64,000 nucleotides of DNA from Lachnospiraceae bacterium UBA7076 (GCA_002493625.1 DKZK01000010.1:65990-129989); one strand, 5' to 3'. Positions 18,006-27,183 are shown, counted from the stretch's first letter. Numbers and translations: made by a program. The notes: generated by a model from the sequence alone, not told the origin.

Positions 18006-18315
18006 AACAAACCTCCGTTTTTTTGTTATTATGCACACACTTTTTTTAATTATTCCTTATTGCACAGTATGAAGAAGTTTTTTAACTTTCCTTGAAAACA
18101 GTAATGAACAAAGCTCTGCTTTCCAGCTCATAACGAATTCCCGTAAATTGAAAAAGAAGTTCCGACTAATTCCTGACAAGCAGGAAAAAATCAGAACTTC
18201 TTTTCTCATATATAATATATGAAACACCCCATATGAATTATCGAAAACTCAATTATTCATTAGGTAAATTCTATCATGGTAAGGCTTTAACAACTAGCTA
18301 CTAACGGTTACCTTT
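18006..18315. other. Intergenic region after the phosphorylase gene
   Basis: Contains the terminator at 18156-18200. No ORF with a good RBS and no known RNA family are seen in the rest. Confidence 0.5.
18156..18200 (-). terminator. Terminator downstream of the GH94 gene
   Basis: GAAGTTCCGACTAATTCCTG and CAGGAAAAAATCAGAACTTC pair at about 15 of 20 positions around a 5-base loop. Both sides are followed by T-rich runs (CTTTTC on plus, CTTTTTC on minus), so it may act in both directions. It lies about 115 bases after the gene end. Confidence 0.65.
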
Positions 18316-20718
18316 TTACATGATAAGCAAAATATCGTTTTCATCCTTAAGCTTATCAAAAGGGATATAATTATCAGACAATTTTTCATCGTTTAATATC
18401 AATGTCTTATATCCGCTCTGCGCCCCATCAGGGTTTGATACCTTAATATTAAGCTTCTTCCCTCTGTACATTTTTATAATCTCAAATTCTTTCCAGTCAG
18501 AAGAAACAGAAGGCGCCAGCCTAAGTCCCTCAAAGTCAGGTCTTATTCCCAAAATACCCTCGACGCATCCTACCATAACTGTAGACGCAGTACCGGTAAG
18601 CCAATGGACATGTGACCTGCCCTCAAAAGGACTGTCAGAACTTTCTGTAAACTGTCCGTGACAATATGGCTCAAGCTTGCGGATTTCCGCCTTATCATTC
18701 ATTGACGCAGGTGAACTTTCTGTAAAATATTCAAATGCCCGGTTTCCATGCCCCATAAGCGCTTCAGCAAGTATAATCCATCCCTGCGGCTGCGAAAATA
18801 TACCTCCGTTTTCCTTTGTGGAAGCATTAAACAGCAGCATAAGCGCTCCGTCAAACGCATGGTCTGCATAAGCAGGCGCCATAAGTCTTACTCCATAAGG
18901 CGTGTTAAGCTCCCTGTGTACCGACTCAAGAGCTTTTTCTGCCTGTTCCCTTGTTGCAAGCCCGCTTATAACTGACCACGACTGTGGATTAAGCCACATG
19001 CTGGCCTCAGGGTCATGCTTCGAACCTATTATCATACCGTCTTCCTTGTAGCCTCTTATATATCTGTCATCTTCCCAGCACTTAGACTGAATGGTATCTC
19101 CAAGCTCCTTCTGTACCTTATCAAGATATGCAATATACTCCGAATCATTTTTTCTTACGGCAAAGTCACGGAGAACTGTCATTGCATAATAAAGCTGCAT
19201 TGCTACAAATGTTGATTCTCCCTTTTTTCCAAGCCTTAAGCAGTCATTCCAGTCTGCGTGAAGTCCTGCCGGCATGTTGTTATTTCCCAATCGGTTCATG
19301 GAAAAATCAATTGCTCTCTTTAAATGCTCATATACGGTTCCCTCACCGCCGTTTGCAAATAATATAACCTCGTCTATAAAATTCACATTGCCGGATTCCG
19401 CAATATACTTATATATGGTAGGAAAAAGCCAGAGCGCATCATCCGCCCTGTATGCAGGATGACCTGTCGCCTTTACATATGATGCATCATCCGGTGTATC
19501 CTCATGCCCCGCATTGTGGTTAAATTTAACAAGAGGAAGTCCTCCTCCGTTATCAACCTGGGCAGAGAGCATAAAACGAATTTTTTCCAGCGCCATTTCA
19601 GGAGCAAGATGTATTACACCCTGTATATCCTGAACAGTATCCCTGTATCCATATCCGTTTCTTAAACCACAGTATGAAAAGGACGCAGCTCTTGACCATA
19701 TAAATGTCATAAAACATTGATAAGCATTCCATGTGTTTATCATTGAATTAAATTCAGCACTTGGCGTTTTAACCTGTAAATTATCAAGCTTATCGCCCCA
19801 ATACTTTTTAAGCTCAGCAAGCTCTTTTTCAGCCTGCGACTTTACGTCATCATAAGATTTTATAACCGCCTCTGCTTCAGCATCATTCTTCATGCCCAGG
19901 ACAAACGCTATATATTTGGTTTCTCCCGGTGCGAGGGATATCTTTGTTTCCAATGCCCCGCACGAATTTGAGTTATAATTCAATTTATTTCCACAGTTAC
20001 CATTTATAACAGCCATAGGATTTGCATATGAATGATACAACCCTAAAAATTCCTCTTTGTCACCGCAATAGCTGGCAACCTCTCCGCCTGCCAGTCCAAA
20101 AAACCTTGTAAATGTAACATTTCCGTCTACCGGAGCACCCTTATTTACATTTTCGTTTATAACCTGCTTGATTCTGTTTTCCTTAAAATATGTTCTTGTT
20201 ATAAATAACGTATACTGAAGGTTTACCTGATCCTGCTCATAATTGTTATCGTTTGTAAACTCACAGTATCCGATTGTGGACAAATTTCTCGGCTTATCTG
20301 AATTATTTGTAACCTTGAGATTCCACACCTCATGTGTTTTATCAAGAGGGACTAAATAAAGAGCCTCCGTATCAATACCGTCGTAGGATGCCTTAATATT
20401 CGTATATCCCGTTCCATGATGACATTCACTTTTATAATTATCAAGTGACTTTCCAACAGGCTGCCATGATGCTGACCAGTAATCCTTTGTGTCATTATCT
20501 CTCAAATATATGTACCTGCCCGGCTGGTCAAAGCTGTTAAACACATATCTTAAAATTCTGCCGTTTGCCCCGGATTTTACAAAGCTATATCCACCTGCAT
20601 TATTTGAAATAATGGCTCCATACTCAGGGGATCCTAAATAATTTGCCCAAGGCGCCGGAGTGTCGGGCCTGTCAATCACATATTCCCGTGCAGCATCATC
20701 AAAATAGCCGTATCTCAT
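18316..20718 (-). CDS. GH94 disaccharide phosphorylase, probably cellobiose phosphorylase
   Basis: GH94 enzymes split beta-linked disaccharides with phosphate, saving ATP. The 800 residues begin MRYGYFDDAAREYVIDRPDT and continue with PWANYLGSPEYGAIISNNAGG, the N-terminal signature of cytoplasmic cellobiose phosphorylase. The general acid is expected at the Asp of HADWNDCLRLG near residue 490. HGQFTESSD and WLTGTASTVMVG lie near the C-terminus, which forms the phosphate site. There is no signal peptide, so the sugar must be imported. Chitobiose or laminaribiose phosphorylase are less likely alternatives. No transporter is next to it. RBS GGAGGG precedes ATG. Confidence 0.9.
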   Translation of the reverse strand: MRYGYFDDAAREYVIDRPDTPAPWANYLGSPEYGAIISNNAGGYSFVKSGANGRILRYVFNSFDQPGRYIYLRDNDTKDYWSASWQPVGKSLDNYKSECHHGTGYTNIKASYDGIDTEALYLVPLDKTHEVWNLKVTNNSDKPRNLSTIGYCEFTNDNNYEQDQVNLQYTLFITRTYFKENRIKQVINENVNKGAPVDGNVTFTRFFGLAGGEVASYCGDKEEFLGLYHSYANPMAVINGNCGNKLNYNSNSCGALETKISLAPGETKYIAFVLGMKNDAEAEAVIKSYDDVKSQAEKELAELKKYWGDKLDNLQVKTPSAEFNSMINTWNAYQCFMTFIWSRAASFSYCGLRNGYGYRDTVQDIQGVIHLAPEMALEKIRFMLSAQVDNGGGLPLVKFNHNAGHEDTPDDASYVKATGHPAYRADDALWLFPTIYKYIAESGNVNFIDEVILFANGGEGTVYEHLKRAIDFSMNRLGNNNMPAGLHADWNDCLRLGKKGESTFVAMQLYYAMTVLRDFAVRKNDSEYIAYLDKVQKELGDTIQSKCWEDDRYIRGYKEDGMIIGSKHDPEASMWLNPQSWSVISGLATREQAEKALESVHRELNTPYGVRLMAPAYADHAFDGALMLLFNASTKENGGIFSQPQGWIILAEALMGHGNRAFEYFTESSPASMNDKAEIRKLEPYCHGQFTESSDSPFEGRSHVHWLTGTASTVMVGCVEGILGIRPDFEGLRLAPSVSSDWKEFEIIKMYRGKKLNIKVSNPDGAQSGYKTLILNDEKLSDNYIPFDKLKDENDILLIM

Positions 20719-20743
20719 TATTTGCCCTCCATATCTTATCTAA

Positions 20744-20752
20744 ATTATATCA
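20744..20752 (-). promoter_or_regulatory. Extended -10 promoter of the phosphorylase gene
   Basis: On the minus strand TGATATAAT matches the extended -10 (TGnTATAAT), 26 bases before the ATG. No convincing -35 is present, because the upstream pnp terminator occupies that place. Confidence 0.5.
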
Positions 20753-20754
20753 AA

Positions 20755-20784
20755 TATGCCCCGCATTAGCGTAAACGGGGCATA
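20755..20784 (-). terminator. pnp terminator
   Basis: TATGCCCCG and CGGGGCATA form a 9-bp stem with a 12-base loop about 16 bases after the pnp stop, followed by TTTGATAT. The T tract is short. Confidence 0.7.
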
Positions 20785-20799
20785 TCATGCTTAAAATAT

Positions 20800-22881
20800 T
20801 TATGCGTCTTTGAGGCTTAAGCTTATCTTTCCCATTCTGTCAATGTCAAGAACCTTAACCTTAACCTCATCTCCGATATTAACAACATCCTCAACCTTTT
20901 CAACTCTATGATCTGCAAGCTTGGAAATATGAATCAATCCATCCTTATTTGGCGCAAGCTCAACAAATGCGCCAAAGTTCATGATTCTTACAACCTTACC
21001 CTCATATGTTTTTCCAACCTCAATCGGGTCAACAATTGAACGTATAATTTTAAGTGCCTTATCCATACCTGCCTGTTCAACGCCACAGATAGAAACACGT
21101 CCGTCATCATCAATGTCAATCTTAACACCTGTCTCCTCTATAATGGAATTGATAGTCTTTCCTCTCTGACCTATAATCTCACCAATTTTTTCCGGATCAA
21201 CAACAGTCTGAATAATCTTTGGCGCAAGCTCTCCTACGCTTGGTCTAGGCTGGCTTATTGCCGGCTTCATACATGTATCCATAATGAAAAGTCTTGCCTC
21301 ACGGCATCTCGCAATGGCACCCTCAACAATAGGTCTTGTAAGTCCGTGTATTTTAATGTCCATCTGAATTGCTGTAATACCTTCCGTCGTACCCGTAACC
21401 TTAAAGTCCATATCTCCAAAGAAGTCCTCAAGTCCCTGAATATCAGTGAGAAGTACATAGTCATCATCCGTATCACCGGTTACAAGTCCGCAGGATATAC
21501 CTGCTACCATTTTCTTTATTGGTACTCCGGCTGCCATAAGCGCCATACAGGATGAACATGTAGATGCCATGGAGGTTGAACCATTTGACTCAAACGTCTC
21601 CGAAACGGAACGAATAGCATATGGGAATTCCTCCTCACTTGGAAGCACCGGTACAAGAGCTCTCTCAGCAAGTGCGCCATGACCGATTTCACGGCGTCCC
21701 GGTCCCCTTGAAGGCTTTGTCTCTCCAACTGAATAGGATGGGAAATTGTAATGATGCATATATCTCTTTGATACAACATTCTCATCAAGTCCGTCTAACT
21801 TCTGAGCCTCTGACAAAGGCGCAAGTGTAACAATATTACATATCTGTGTCTGACCTCTTGTAAACATAGCTGAACCGTGAACTCTTGGAATAGTATCAAC
21901 CTCAGCGGCAAGCGGTCTTATCTGTGTAATCTGTCTTCCGTCAGGACGCTTGTGATCCTTTAATATCATCTTTCTTACTGTTTTCTTCTGATACTGATAA
22001 ACAGCCTCATCCAATACCTCAAGCCATCCCTCATTGTCTGCAAAGGCCTCCTCAAGCTTGTCCTTAATCTGTCTTATATTTTCCTCTCTGACCTGCTTCT
22101 CATCTGTAAATACAGCTTCTTCCATCTGCTGAGGTGTTACTATGGCCTTTATAGCCTCAAAAAGCTCCTCCGGAACCGCACAGCTTGTATATTCATGCTT
22201 AGGCTTTCCGCACTCTGCCACTATCTGGTCAATGAAAGCGATAACCTTCTGATTCAGCTCATGGGCTGCATATATAGCCTCAATCATCTTATCCTCAGGA
22301 ATTTCATTTGCCCCTGCCTCAATCATAATAACCTTATCCCTTGTGGAAGCAACGGTAAGCTTAAGGTCTGAAACAAGATTTTGGGTGGCATTCGGATTAA
22401 ATACCAAAACGCCGTCAATCATACCTACCTGAGTAGTTGCACATGGTCCGTCAAACGGTATATCAGATATAGCTGTTGCAATAGCAGAACCAAGCATCGC
22501 CGTAAGCTCAGGCGAACACTCAGGGTCAACTGAAAGAACCAGATTATTCAGCGTAACATCGTTTCTGTAATCCTTCGGAAACAGTGGTCTCATAGGACGG
22601 TCAATAACTCTTGAGGTCAGTATTGCATTCTCACTTGCCTTACCCTCTCTCTTATTAAAGCCTCCCGGTATTTTACCTACTGAATAAAGCTTCTCCTCAT
22701 ACTCAACTGAAAGCGGAAAGAAATCAATTCCCTCTCTGGGCTTCTCAGAAGCCGTAGCTGTTGATAAAACAACTGTATCGCCATAGTGCATAAGCGCCGC
22801 ACCGTTTGCCTGCTTCGCAACCCTGCCGACATCAACCCGAAGGGTTCTTCCGGCAAGCTCCATCTCAAATTTCTTGTACAT
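20800..22881 (-). CDS. pnp: Polyribonucleotide nucleotidyltransferase (PNPase)
   Basis: PNPase degrades RNA from the 3' end with phosphate, as a trimer in the degradosome. The 693 residues contain two RNase PH domains (ELAGRTLRVDVGRVAKQANG first; RAMFTRGQT-like GSAMFTRGQTQICN near 350) and the helical linker. The C-terminus has a KH domain (IIGQRGKTINSIIEETG near 565) and an S1 domain (VVRIMNFGAFVELAPNKDGLIH). Length is typical. The ORF opens 15 codons earlier, but AAGGAG stands before ATG at 22881 and the family starts here. Unlike the usual rpsO-pnp pair, rpsO lies 3 kb upstream with several genes in between. Confidence 0.96.
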   Translation of the reverse strand: MYKKFEMELAGRTLRVDVGRVAKQANGAALMHYGDTVVLSTATASEKPREGIDFFPLSVEYEEKLYSVGKIPGGFNKREGKASENAILTSRVIDRPMRPLFPKDYRNDVTLNNLVLSVDPECSPELTAMLGSAIATAISDIPFDGPCATTQVGMIDGVLVFNPNATQNLVSDLKLTVASTRDKVIMIEAGANEIPEDKMIEAIYAAHELNQKVIAFIDQIVAECGKPKHEYTSCAVPEELFEAIKAIVTPQQMEEAVFTDEKQVREENIRQIKDKLEEAFADNEGWLEVLDEAVYQYQKKTVRKMILKDHKRPDGRQITQIRPLAAEVDTIPRVHGSAMFTRGQTQICNIVTLAPLSEAQKLDGLDENVVSKRYMHHYNFPSYSVGETKPSRGPGRREIGHGALAERALVPVLPSEEEFPYAIRSVSETFESNGSTSMASTCSSCMALMAAGVPIKKMVAGISCGLVTGDTDDDYVLLTDIQGLEDFFGDMDFKVTGTTEGITAIQMDIKIHGLTRPIVEGAIARCREARLFIMDTCMKPAISQPRPSVGELAPKIIQTVVDPEKIGEIIGQRGKTINSIIEETGVKIDIDDDGRVSICGVEQAGMDKALKIIRSIVDPIEVGKTYEGKVVRIMNFGAFVELAPNKDGLIHISKLADHRVEKVEDVVNIGDEVKVKVLDIDRMGKISLSLKDA

Positions 22882-23287
22882 AATTAATCTCCTTAAAAAA
22901 TATTTTGCATTAGAATTCCGAAACAACTGAAAAAACCATTACATCAGCGGAAATAATTTTTTCAGAAGTCTCGGTTTTATTCTAATTACAATCTATAATA
23001 GTATACCATTTATATTTTTTTTCTTCAAGATAAAAATGGTTCATATTTCCTTTTGTATATTCCATCTGTAAAAAAGAGCTGTCACACCGGAACATTGATA
23101 CCATAATAACAGAAATATGCCTTTGTCCGTTCCCGACGTAACGTATTTTTGCACAATAGCAGCTTGCCCGCAGGACATACGTTACTTAATACCGACATTT
23201 TCAAACAGTTTTCTTATATTATGGAATAAAGGTTCTCAGCGCAACAGCCTCTATAATCTGAATTTTGCATTTACGTGAAAATGAAAT
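22882..23287. other. Intergenic region upstream of pnp with a hairpin element
   Basis: About 400 bases without a gene. From 23073 (GAGCTGTCACA) to about 23254 (GCGCAACAGCCTC) the ends resemble the family A arms in inverted form. Inside, GTAACGTAT and ATACGTTAC (about 23137-23184) are a perfect 9-bp inverted repeat. The minus strand of 23110-23144 resembles family B at 29.5 and 47.2 kb. Confidence 0.45.
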
Positions 23288-23782
23288 TTACCTTGCAACA
23301 TTCATATGTAAATTCTTTTTGATATACTTTACCTCTGTTTCTAAAACCCCAACTCTTACTACAAGCACTTCCATCTCATTATTTGGTCTTATAACATCAT
23401 TCATATTTCTTGCCAAATCAAGATGTCCTTCCGCTATTCTTTGAATGTTGACCCGAATTTCATTCTCAATTATGAGATTTGTTTTTGTAACTTCTTCCTT
23501 GACCTCTTTCATGTCGGCTTTCAGGATTGCCATTTCCTCCTTGACCTCTTTCATGTCGGCCTTCAGGATTGCTATTTCCTCCTTGACCTCTTTCATGTCG
23601 GCCTTCAGGATCGCTATTTCCTCCTTAACCTCTTTCATGTCGGCCTTCAGGATTGCTACTTCCTCCTTGACCTCTTTCATGTCGGCCTTCAGGATTGCTA
23701 CTTCCTCCTCAACTCTGTACATTCTTGTATTTAAATCAATTACTCCCGTCAAAATCAAATCAAGCTTTTCACTGTCACTCAT
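23288..23782 (-). CDS. Coiled-coil protein with 14-residue tandem repeats
   Basis: A 164-residue protein with five near-identical 14-residue units (ILKADMKEVKEEVA and variants), encoded by 42-bp direct repeats at about 23494-23709. The unit is two heptads, so the region should form one long charged coiled coil. A shorter N-terminus (MSDSEKLDLILTGVIDLNTRMYR, no longer than two helices) and a C-terminal helix (VGVLETEVKYIKKNL) flank it. There is no signal or membrane segment. No function is known to me. The repeat number may vary between strains. RBS GAAGGTG precedes the ATG. Confidence 0.8.
   Translation of the reverse strand: MSDSEKLDLILTGVIDLNTRMYRVEEEVAILKADMKEVKEEVAILKADMKEVKEEIAILKADMKEVKEEIAILKADMKEVKEEMAILKADMKEVKEEVTKTNLIIENEIRVNIQRIAEGHLDLARNMNDVIRPNNEMEVLVVRVGVLETEVKYIKKNLHMNVAR
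23494..23709. repeat. 42-bp minisatellite, about five copies
   Basis: The unit, read on plus, contains GACCTCTTTCATGTCGGC followed by CTTCAGGATTGCTA. Copies differ at only a few bases (for example GGATTGCCA, GGATCGCTA, CTTAACC). Length 42 is a multiple of 3, so copy changes keep the frame of the coiled-coil gene. Confidence 0.93.
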
Positions 23783-23955
23783 TATTTCACCTTCTTTCGA
23801 TTATTAACAATACGCTTCATCTTAATTATGAACACATATAAATTGTATGGGTGGCAATACATTTATATTCTGATATATGCGTGTATAACATAATATCACA
23901 ATCAAGAAAAATTAACAAGTATATTTTATATAAGAAAAATGCGGGAGTTATAATA

Positions 23956-24219
23956 TTATAATTTACAATATAATTCCAACAATTCCATCAATTTAATTGC
24001 CAATGAATTCGAATAATCCCAACTGTCAATAATCCCTTTAGGATAATATGGATAAAACACATGAAAATTTCTTTTCTGTTCCATTTTATTTAATTCAGTT
24101 TTAATAAACGCAAGCTGTTTTTCTAACATATAGCTTGGACGCTTATCCTTATTCGTAAGATTTTCTTCTATGAGCGCCTTTGTTTCTTCCATCATAGCTT
24201 GAAATTCTGTCATGTTCAT
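23956..24219 (-). CDS. Small hypothetical protein
   Basis: An 87-residue, mostly helical protein (MTEFQAMMEETKALIEENL, LEKQLAFIKTELNKMEQ) with an aromatic segment FHVFYPYYPKGIIDSW near the middle. No signal, membrane helix or known motif is seen. GTGGGGG is the best RBS, close to ATG. It follows the aroE-aroK gene by 47 bases on the same strand, and the coiled-coil gene lies 170 bases further on. Confidence 0.6.
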   Translation of the reverse strand: MNMTEFQAMMEETKALIEENLTNKDKRPSYMLEKQLAFIKTELNKMEQKRNFHVFYPYYPKGIIDSWDYSNSLAIKLMELLELYCKL

Positions 24220-24266
24220 TTTTCCCCCACAAATTTCAAATTTGTATTTTCATCAAGCTTCTTGCT

Positions 24267-25739
24267 CTATCGGCTTGATTTTGCTTTGTTGTTTGTTCTG
24301 CTGTCGACTCTCGTTTGGATTTCCCCTGCCACATCCTCTATGCTCTTATTATCCGTACAAATCACAGCATCAGCGCAAAGCAAATATGCAGGCTCTCTTT
24401 CTCTAAGCATACTGCATATTCTCTCATATGGATTTTCACACAAAAGAAGCGGTCTGTCCTCATTTCCTGAAACTCTCCTGAAAATAGTATCTGCTTCCGT
24501 TTTAAGATAATAAACCGTTCCCAAATCTTTAAGCAGTTCTCTGTTTTCATCTCTCATTGGAAGCCCTCCGCCTGTAGCTATTACAGCATTATGAAAACTC
24601 GTTCCCAAGTCCCTTACAATGTCTGTTTCAAGCCTTCTGAAATATTGCTCCCCCTTTTGGGAAAATATGTCATTGATTGACATTCCCTCTTTTTTCATAA
24701 TGTATTCATCCGTATCTATAAATTCATATCCAAACTCACGAGAAATATATTTACCCAATGTTGTTTTTCCCGAACCCATATAGCCGACTAAGACAATATT
24801 ATTCCCCGTACCGTAAACTGCTGCGCAAAGCGCCCTATACACCTTGTCTGCCGTATCTTTATCCACAGCCTTTTTATTCCACAGCTCATTGGACATAATG
24901 CCCTGATACAAAAGCATTTTAATTCCATTCATGCATTTTATGTCAAGGTCTTCCAAAAGCTTTATAAACAGTGTTTTTGCAGGGTTATATATTAAATCCA
25001 CTCCAAACGAAGCCATTTTATAAAACTCTGCATCATCCACAACCGGAAGTCCGTCGCCCTCATGAAGCCCCACGGACGTACACTGAATAAAAATATATTT
25101 ATCATTTGGTATTTCCTTATATTTTTCAGCAGCAACAGCATATATTTCAGGACATTTACTTTGTTTGCCACGACCGTCATAAACACAAAAGGCAGCCTCC
25201 ATATCATCAGCAATTCTCCTTGCATTCTCTACTGTTCTGTTAATTATGTAAACTCTTTTTGCACCATATTTTACGCACATATATACAGCTGCCCTTGCTG
25301 CGCCGCCTGCGCCGAGAATTATGACATTTTTATTTTCAAGGCTTATCCCCTCACTCTCTATCGCTTTGGCAAGTCCAGGCATATCAGTATTATACCCTGC
25401 ATATCCCTTCTTGATTCTTACAAGCGTATTGACTGCTCCTATGACCTTTGCCGCCTCATCCACCTCCACAAGAGAATTCATAACGCTTTGCTTATGCGGA
25501 ACAGTTATATTCAGTCCCAAAATCCCTCTCTCAAATGCATCCTTAACTGCCAGATTCAAATTATTTTCTATATGAAACGGTATATATCTTTCATTTAAAT
25601 TTAAAGCTCTGCTTATTGTATCATGTATGACAGGTGAAAGGGTATGCTTTATGGGATTACCAAAAATCCCTATATATGTTTCCGCTTGCACATCCTTATA
25701 TTCATCCAAAACATAATTCAAAACATTATACTTTTCCAT
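24267..25739 (-). CDS. Shikimate dehydrogenase - shikimate kinase fusion
   Basis: Two consecutive steps of the shikimate pathway in one 490-residue chain. The AroE part (about 20-300) has SLS-type TLSPVIHD, the catalytic lysine in NITVPHK, YNTDMPG and the NADP loop GAGGAARAA. The AroK part (about 312-475) starts IVLVGYMGSGKTTLG, Walker A near 321, then FIDTDEYI, FRRLETD and the shikimate motif ATGGGLPMR. A short linker joins them. Fusion should couple the two reactions or keep their ratio fixed. The chorismate synthase gene aroC is 2.6 kb away on the other strand. RBS GGAGG precedes ATG. Confidence 0.94.
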   Translation of the reverse strand: MEKYNVLNYVLDEYKDVQAETYIGIFGNPIKHTLSPVIHDTISRALNLNERYIPFHIENNLNLAVKDAFERGILGLNITVPHKQSVMNSLVEVDEAAKVIGAVNTLVRIKKGYAGYNTDMPGLAKAIESEGISLENKNVIILGAGGAARAAVYMCVKYGAKRVYIINRTVENARRIADDMEAAFCVYDGRGKQSKCPEIYAVAAEKYKEIPNDKYIFIQCTSVGLHEGDGLPVVDDAEFYKMASFGVDLIYNPAKTLFIKLLEDLDIKCMNGIKMLLYQGIMSNELWNKKAVDKDTADKVYRALCAAVYGTGNNIVLVGYMGSGKTTLGKYISREFGYEFIDTDEYIMKKEGMSINDIFSQKGEQYFRRLETDIVRDLGTSFHNAVIATGGGLPMRDENRELLKDLGTVYYLKTEADTIFRRVSGNEDRPLLLCENPYERICSMLREREPAYLLCADAVICTDNKSIEDVAGEIQTRVDSRTNNKAKSSR

Positions 25740-25940
25740 ATCGTGCCTCCAGTTTTTAACAGCGTTACATCCATGCTCAAATTTACAAAGTATATCAAAA
25801 CATATTACAAATTTACACGGAACATCTGATACAATTATTTTACATTTTTTAGAATATCAGCAACCCCCCTCATTTTCAAGAACAAAGTTCCTTTGGCGCT
25901 GCAGTCCGAGTCTTAACTTACGTCTGCAAGAACCGTGCCT

Positions 25941-25967
25941 GTAGGAAATTTCTTCGAAATTTCCTAC
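25941..25967 (-). terminator. Second hairpin after rpsO
   Basis: GTAGGAAATTTC and GAAATTTCCTAC form a perfect 12-bp stem with a 3-base loop, 45 bases after the rpsO stop and just behind the first terminator. It probably supports termination or protects the RNA end. Confidence 0.6.
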
Positions 25968-25972
25968 AAAGT

Positions 25973-25999
25973 AAAAAGAGACTGCCAAAACCGGCAGTC
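25973..25999 (-). terminator. rpsO terminator
   Basis: On minus, GACTGCC and GGCAGTC form a 7-bp stem with a 6-base loop, followed by TCTTTTTAC. It lies 13 bases after the rpsO stop. Confidence 0.88.
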
Positions 26000-26011
26000 C
26001 CATGTATGGCC

Positions 26012-26278
26012 TTACTTTCTAAGTCCAAGCTTTTCAATAAGAGTTCTGTAACGCTCAATATCCTTACTCTTAAGATAAGCAAGTAAGTTTCTTCTCTGAC
26101 CAACCATCTTAAGAAGTCCTCTCCTTGAGTGATGATCCTTTGGATGAGCCTTAAAATGCTCATTCAAGTCATTGATTCTTGCAGTAAGAAGCGCAACCTG
26201 TACCTCAGGTGAACCCGTGTCCCCCTCGCTTCTTCCGTACTTCTCAACGATTTCTTTCTTCATCTCGGTAGTAATCAT
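26012..26278 (-). CDS. rpsO: 30S ribosomal protein S15
   Basis: S15 binds the central domain of 16S rRNA early in 30S assembly. The 88 residues match the family in length and in TGSPEVQVALLTARINDLNEH, DHHSRRGLLKMVGQRR and YLKSKDIERYRTLIEKLGLR. It is a single-gene unit with its own promoter (26361-26389) and terminator. The roughly 80-base leader can fold and may bind S15 for feedback control, as known for this gene in other bacteria. RBS TAGGAGG precedes the ATG. Confidence 0.98.
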   Translation of the reverse strand: MITTEMKKEIVEKYGRSEGDTGSPEVQVALLTARINDLNEHFKAHPKDHHSRRGLLKMVGQRRNLLAYLKSKDIERYRTLIEKLGLRK

Positions 26279-26350
26279 ATTTTTTTCCTCCTAAAATAAA
26301 TTATATCCAATCACCGGGTTATGGTCGGAGTATTCCGGTAACTAAGTGAT
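26279..26350 (-). promoter_or_regulatory. rpsO mRNA leader with pairing potential
   Basis: In the minus-strand leader, ATCAC and ACCGG can both pair with the downstream CCGGTGAT. These are competing partners just before the RBS, as expected for an autoregulatory S15-binding leader. This is an inference; no exact Rfam match can be shown here. Confidence 0.35.
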
Positions 26351-26360
26351 GGCATTGCCT

Positions 26361-26389
26361 ATAATAACATATCAACCGGTTAATGTAAA
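26361..26389 (-). promoter_or_regulatory. rpsO promoter
   Basis: TTTACA (26384-26389) and TATTAT (26361-26366) on minus, 17 bases apart. Confidence 0.75.
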
Positions 26390-26460
26390 CACTTTTTTGG
26401 TACTGTCACACTAAGAATATGTTGGATTTGCCACATAAAAATATTTATATCATAATGACA

Positions 26461-27183
26461 TTATACTCCCTCAATTTCGTTCAGCTTTTCCTGTATCCTG
26501 TCCTTGACAAGCTGTGCAAGCTGAGGCTTTTTCATACCACCATATTCATCATAATATATCGGCTTTAAAAAATGCACCTGCGTTTCAACCTTCTCAAAGG
26601 TATTACTGTTCATGGATTTATAGGAATCATAAATGCAGACGGGTACAACAGGTGTTTTCGTCTTTAATGTACAGCTAAAGCATCCGGTGTGAAATTCCTG
26701 AAGCTTATTTTTGTTATCCGTGTAACCGCCTTCGGGAAAAATAAGAAAATCACGACCCTTTCCCACTTCCTCCGTAACCTTCCGGATCGCTTTTACCTCA
26801 TCTCTGGGATCCGTAAGATCTATTACAACTCCCTCAACAAGGCCCACAACCTGCCTGCTTAAAAGCCTGCTTGCCTGTACTTTTCCAAAAAGCATTCCGC
26901 AGGGCTTATCCAGTGCAAGTAAAATTCCTAATGCATCATACTTTCCCTGATGATTTGAATAAAAAATACATCCGCCCTCAGAAGGAATATTTTCTTTTCC
27001 TGTAACCAATGTTGTTGTGCGCGCCCTTTTCCGCAAATGATTCATAATACATTTTGCATGCTCATAGCGAACCCTAAGACTATACTTTTCCTTTTCCCTA
27101 ATCATTTTATTTGCCTTTGGAACTGCCCACAAAACAAATAATCCGCTTGAAGCAACAACATATTTAAAACGTAAATTTAACAT
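26461..27183 (-). CDS. 1-acyl-glycerol-3-phosphate acyltransferase (PlsC-like)
   Basis: The enzyme adds the second acyl chain in phospholipid synthesis at the membrane. The 240 residues begin with a hydrophobic helix (VVASSGLFVLWAV). They have the acyltransferase box I NHQGKYD near residue 79, where the catalytic His and Asp lie four apart, and box III FPEGGYT near 150. The basic C-terminus ends with a long helix. The frame opens 21 codons earlier; the ATG at 27183 gives the expected N-terminus, although its RBS (AGGCAGGGG) is only fair. The upstream neighbour is a patatin-like lipase, so the pair may act on membrane lipids. Confidence 0.86.
   Translation of the reverse strand: MLNLRFKYVVASSGLFVLWAVPKANKMIREKEKYSLRVRYEHAKCIMNHLRKRARTTTLVTGKENIPSEGGCIFYSNHQGKYDALGILLALDKPCGMLFGKVQASRLLSRQVVGLVEGVVIDLTDPRDEVKAIRKVTEEVGKGRDFLIFPEGGYTDNKNKLQEFHTGCFSCTLKTKTPVVPVCIYDSYKSMNSNTFEKVETQVHFLKPIYYDEYGGMKKPQLAQLVKDRIQEKLNEIEGV

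Noticed and set aside
23494..23709. The 42-bp repeats as a CRISPR array
   Set aside because: Units are directly adjacent without unique spacers and encode a coiled coil in frame.
23423..23807. Plus-strand frames opposite the coiled-coil gene
   Set aside because: They are open only because the 42-bp repeat has no stop in several frames; there is no RBS and composition is unlike protein.
25918..26163. 81-residue frame overlapping rpsO
   Set aside because: Same-strand shadow of the rpsO gene in another frame; no RBS and includes the rpsO terminator.
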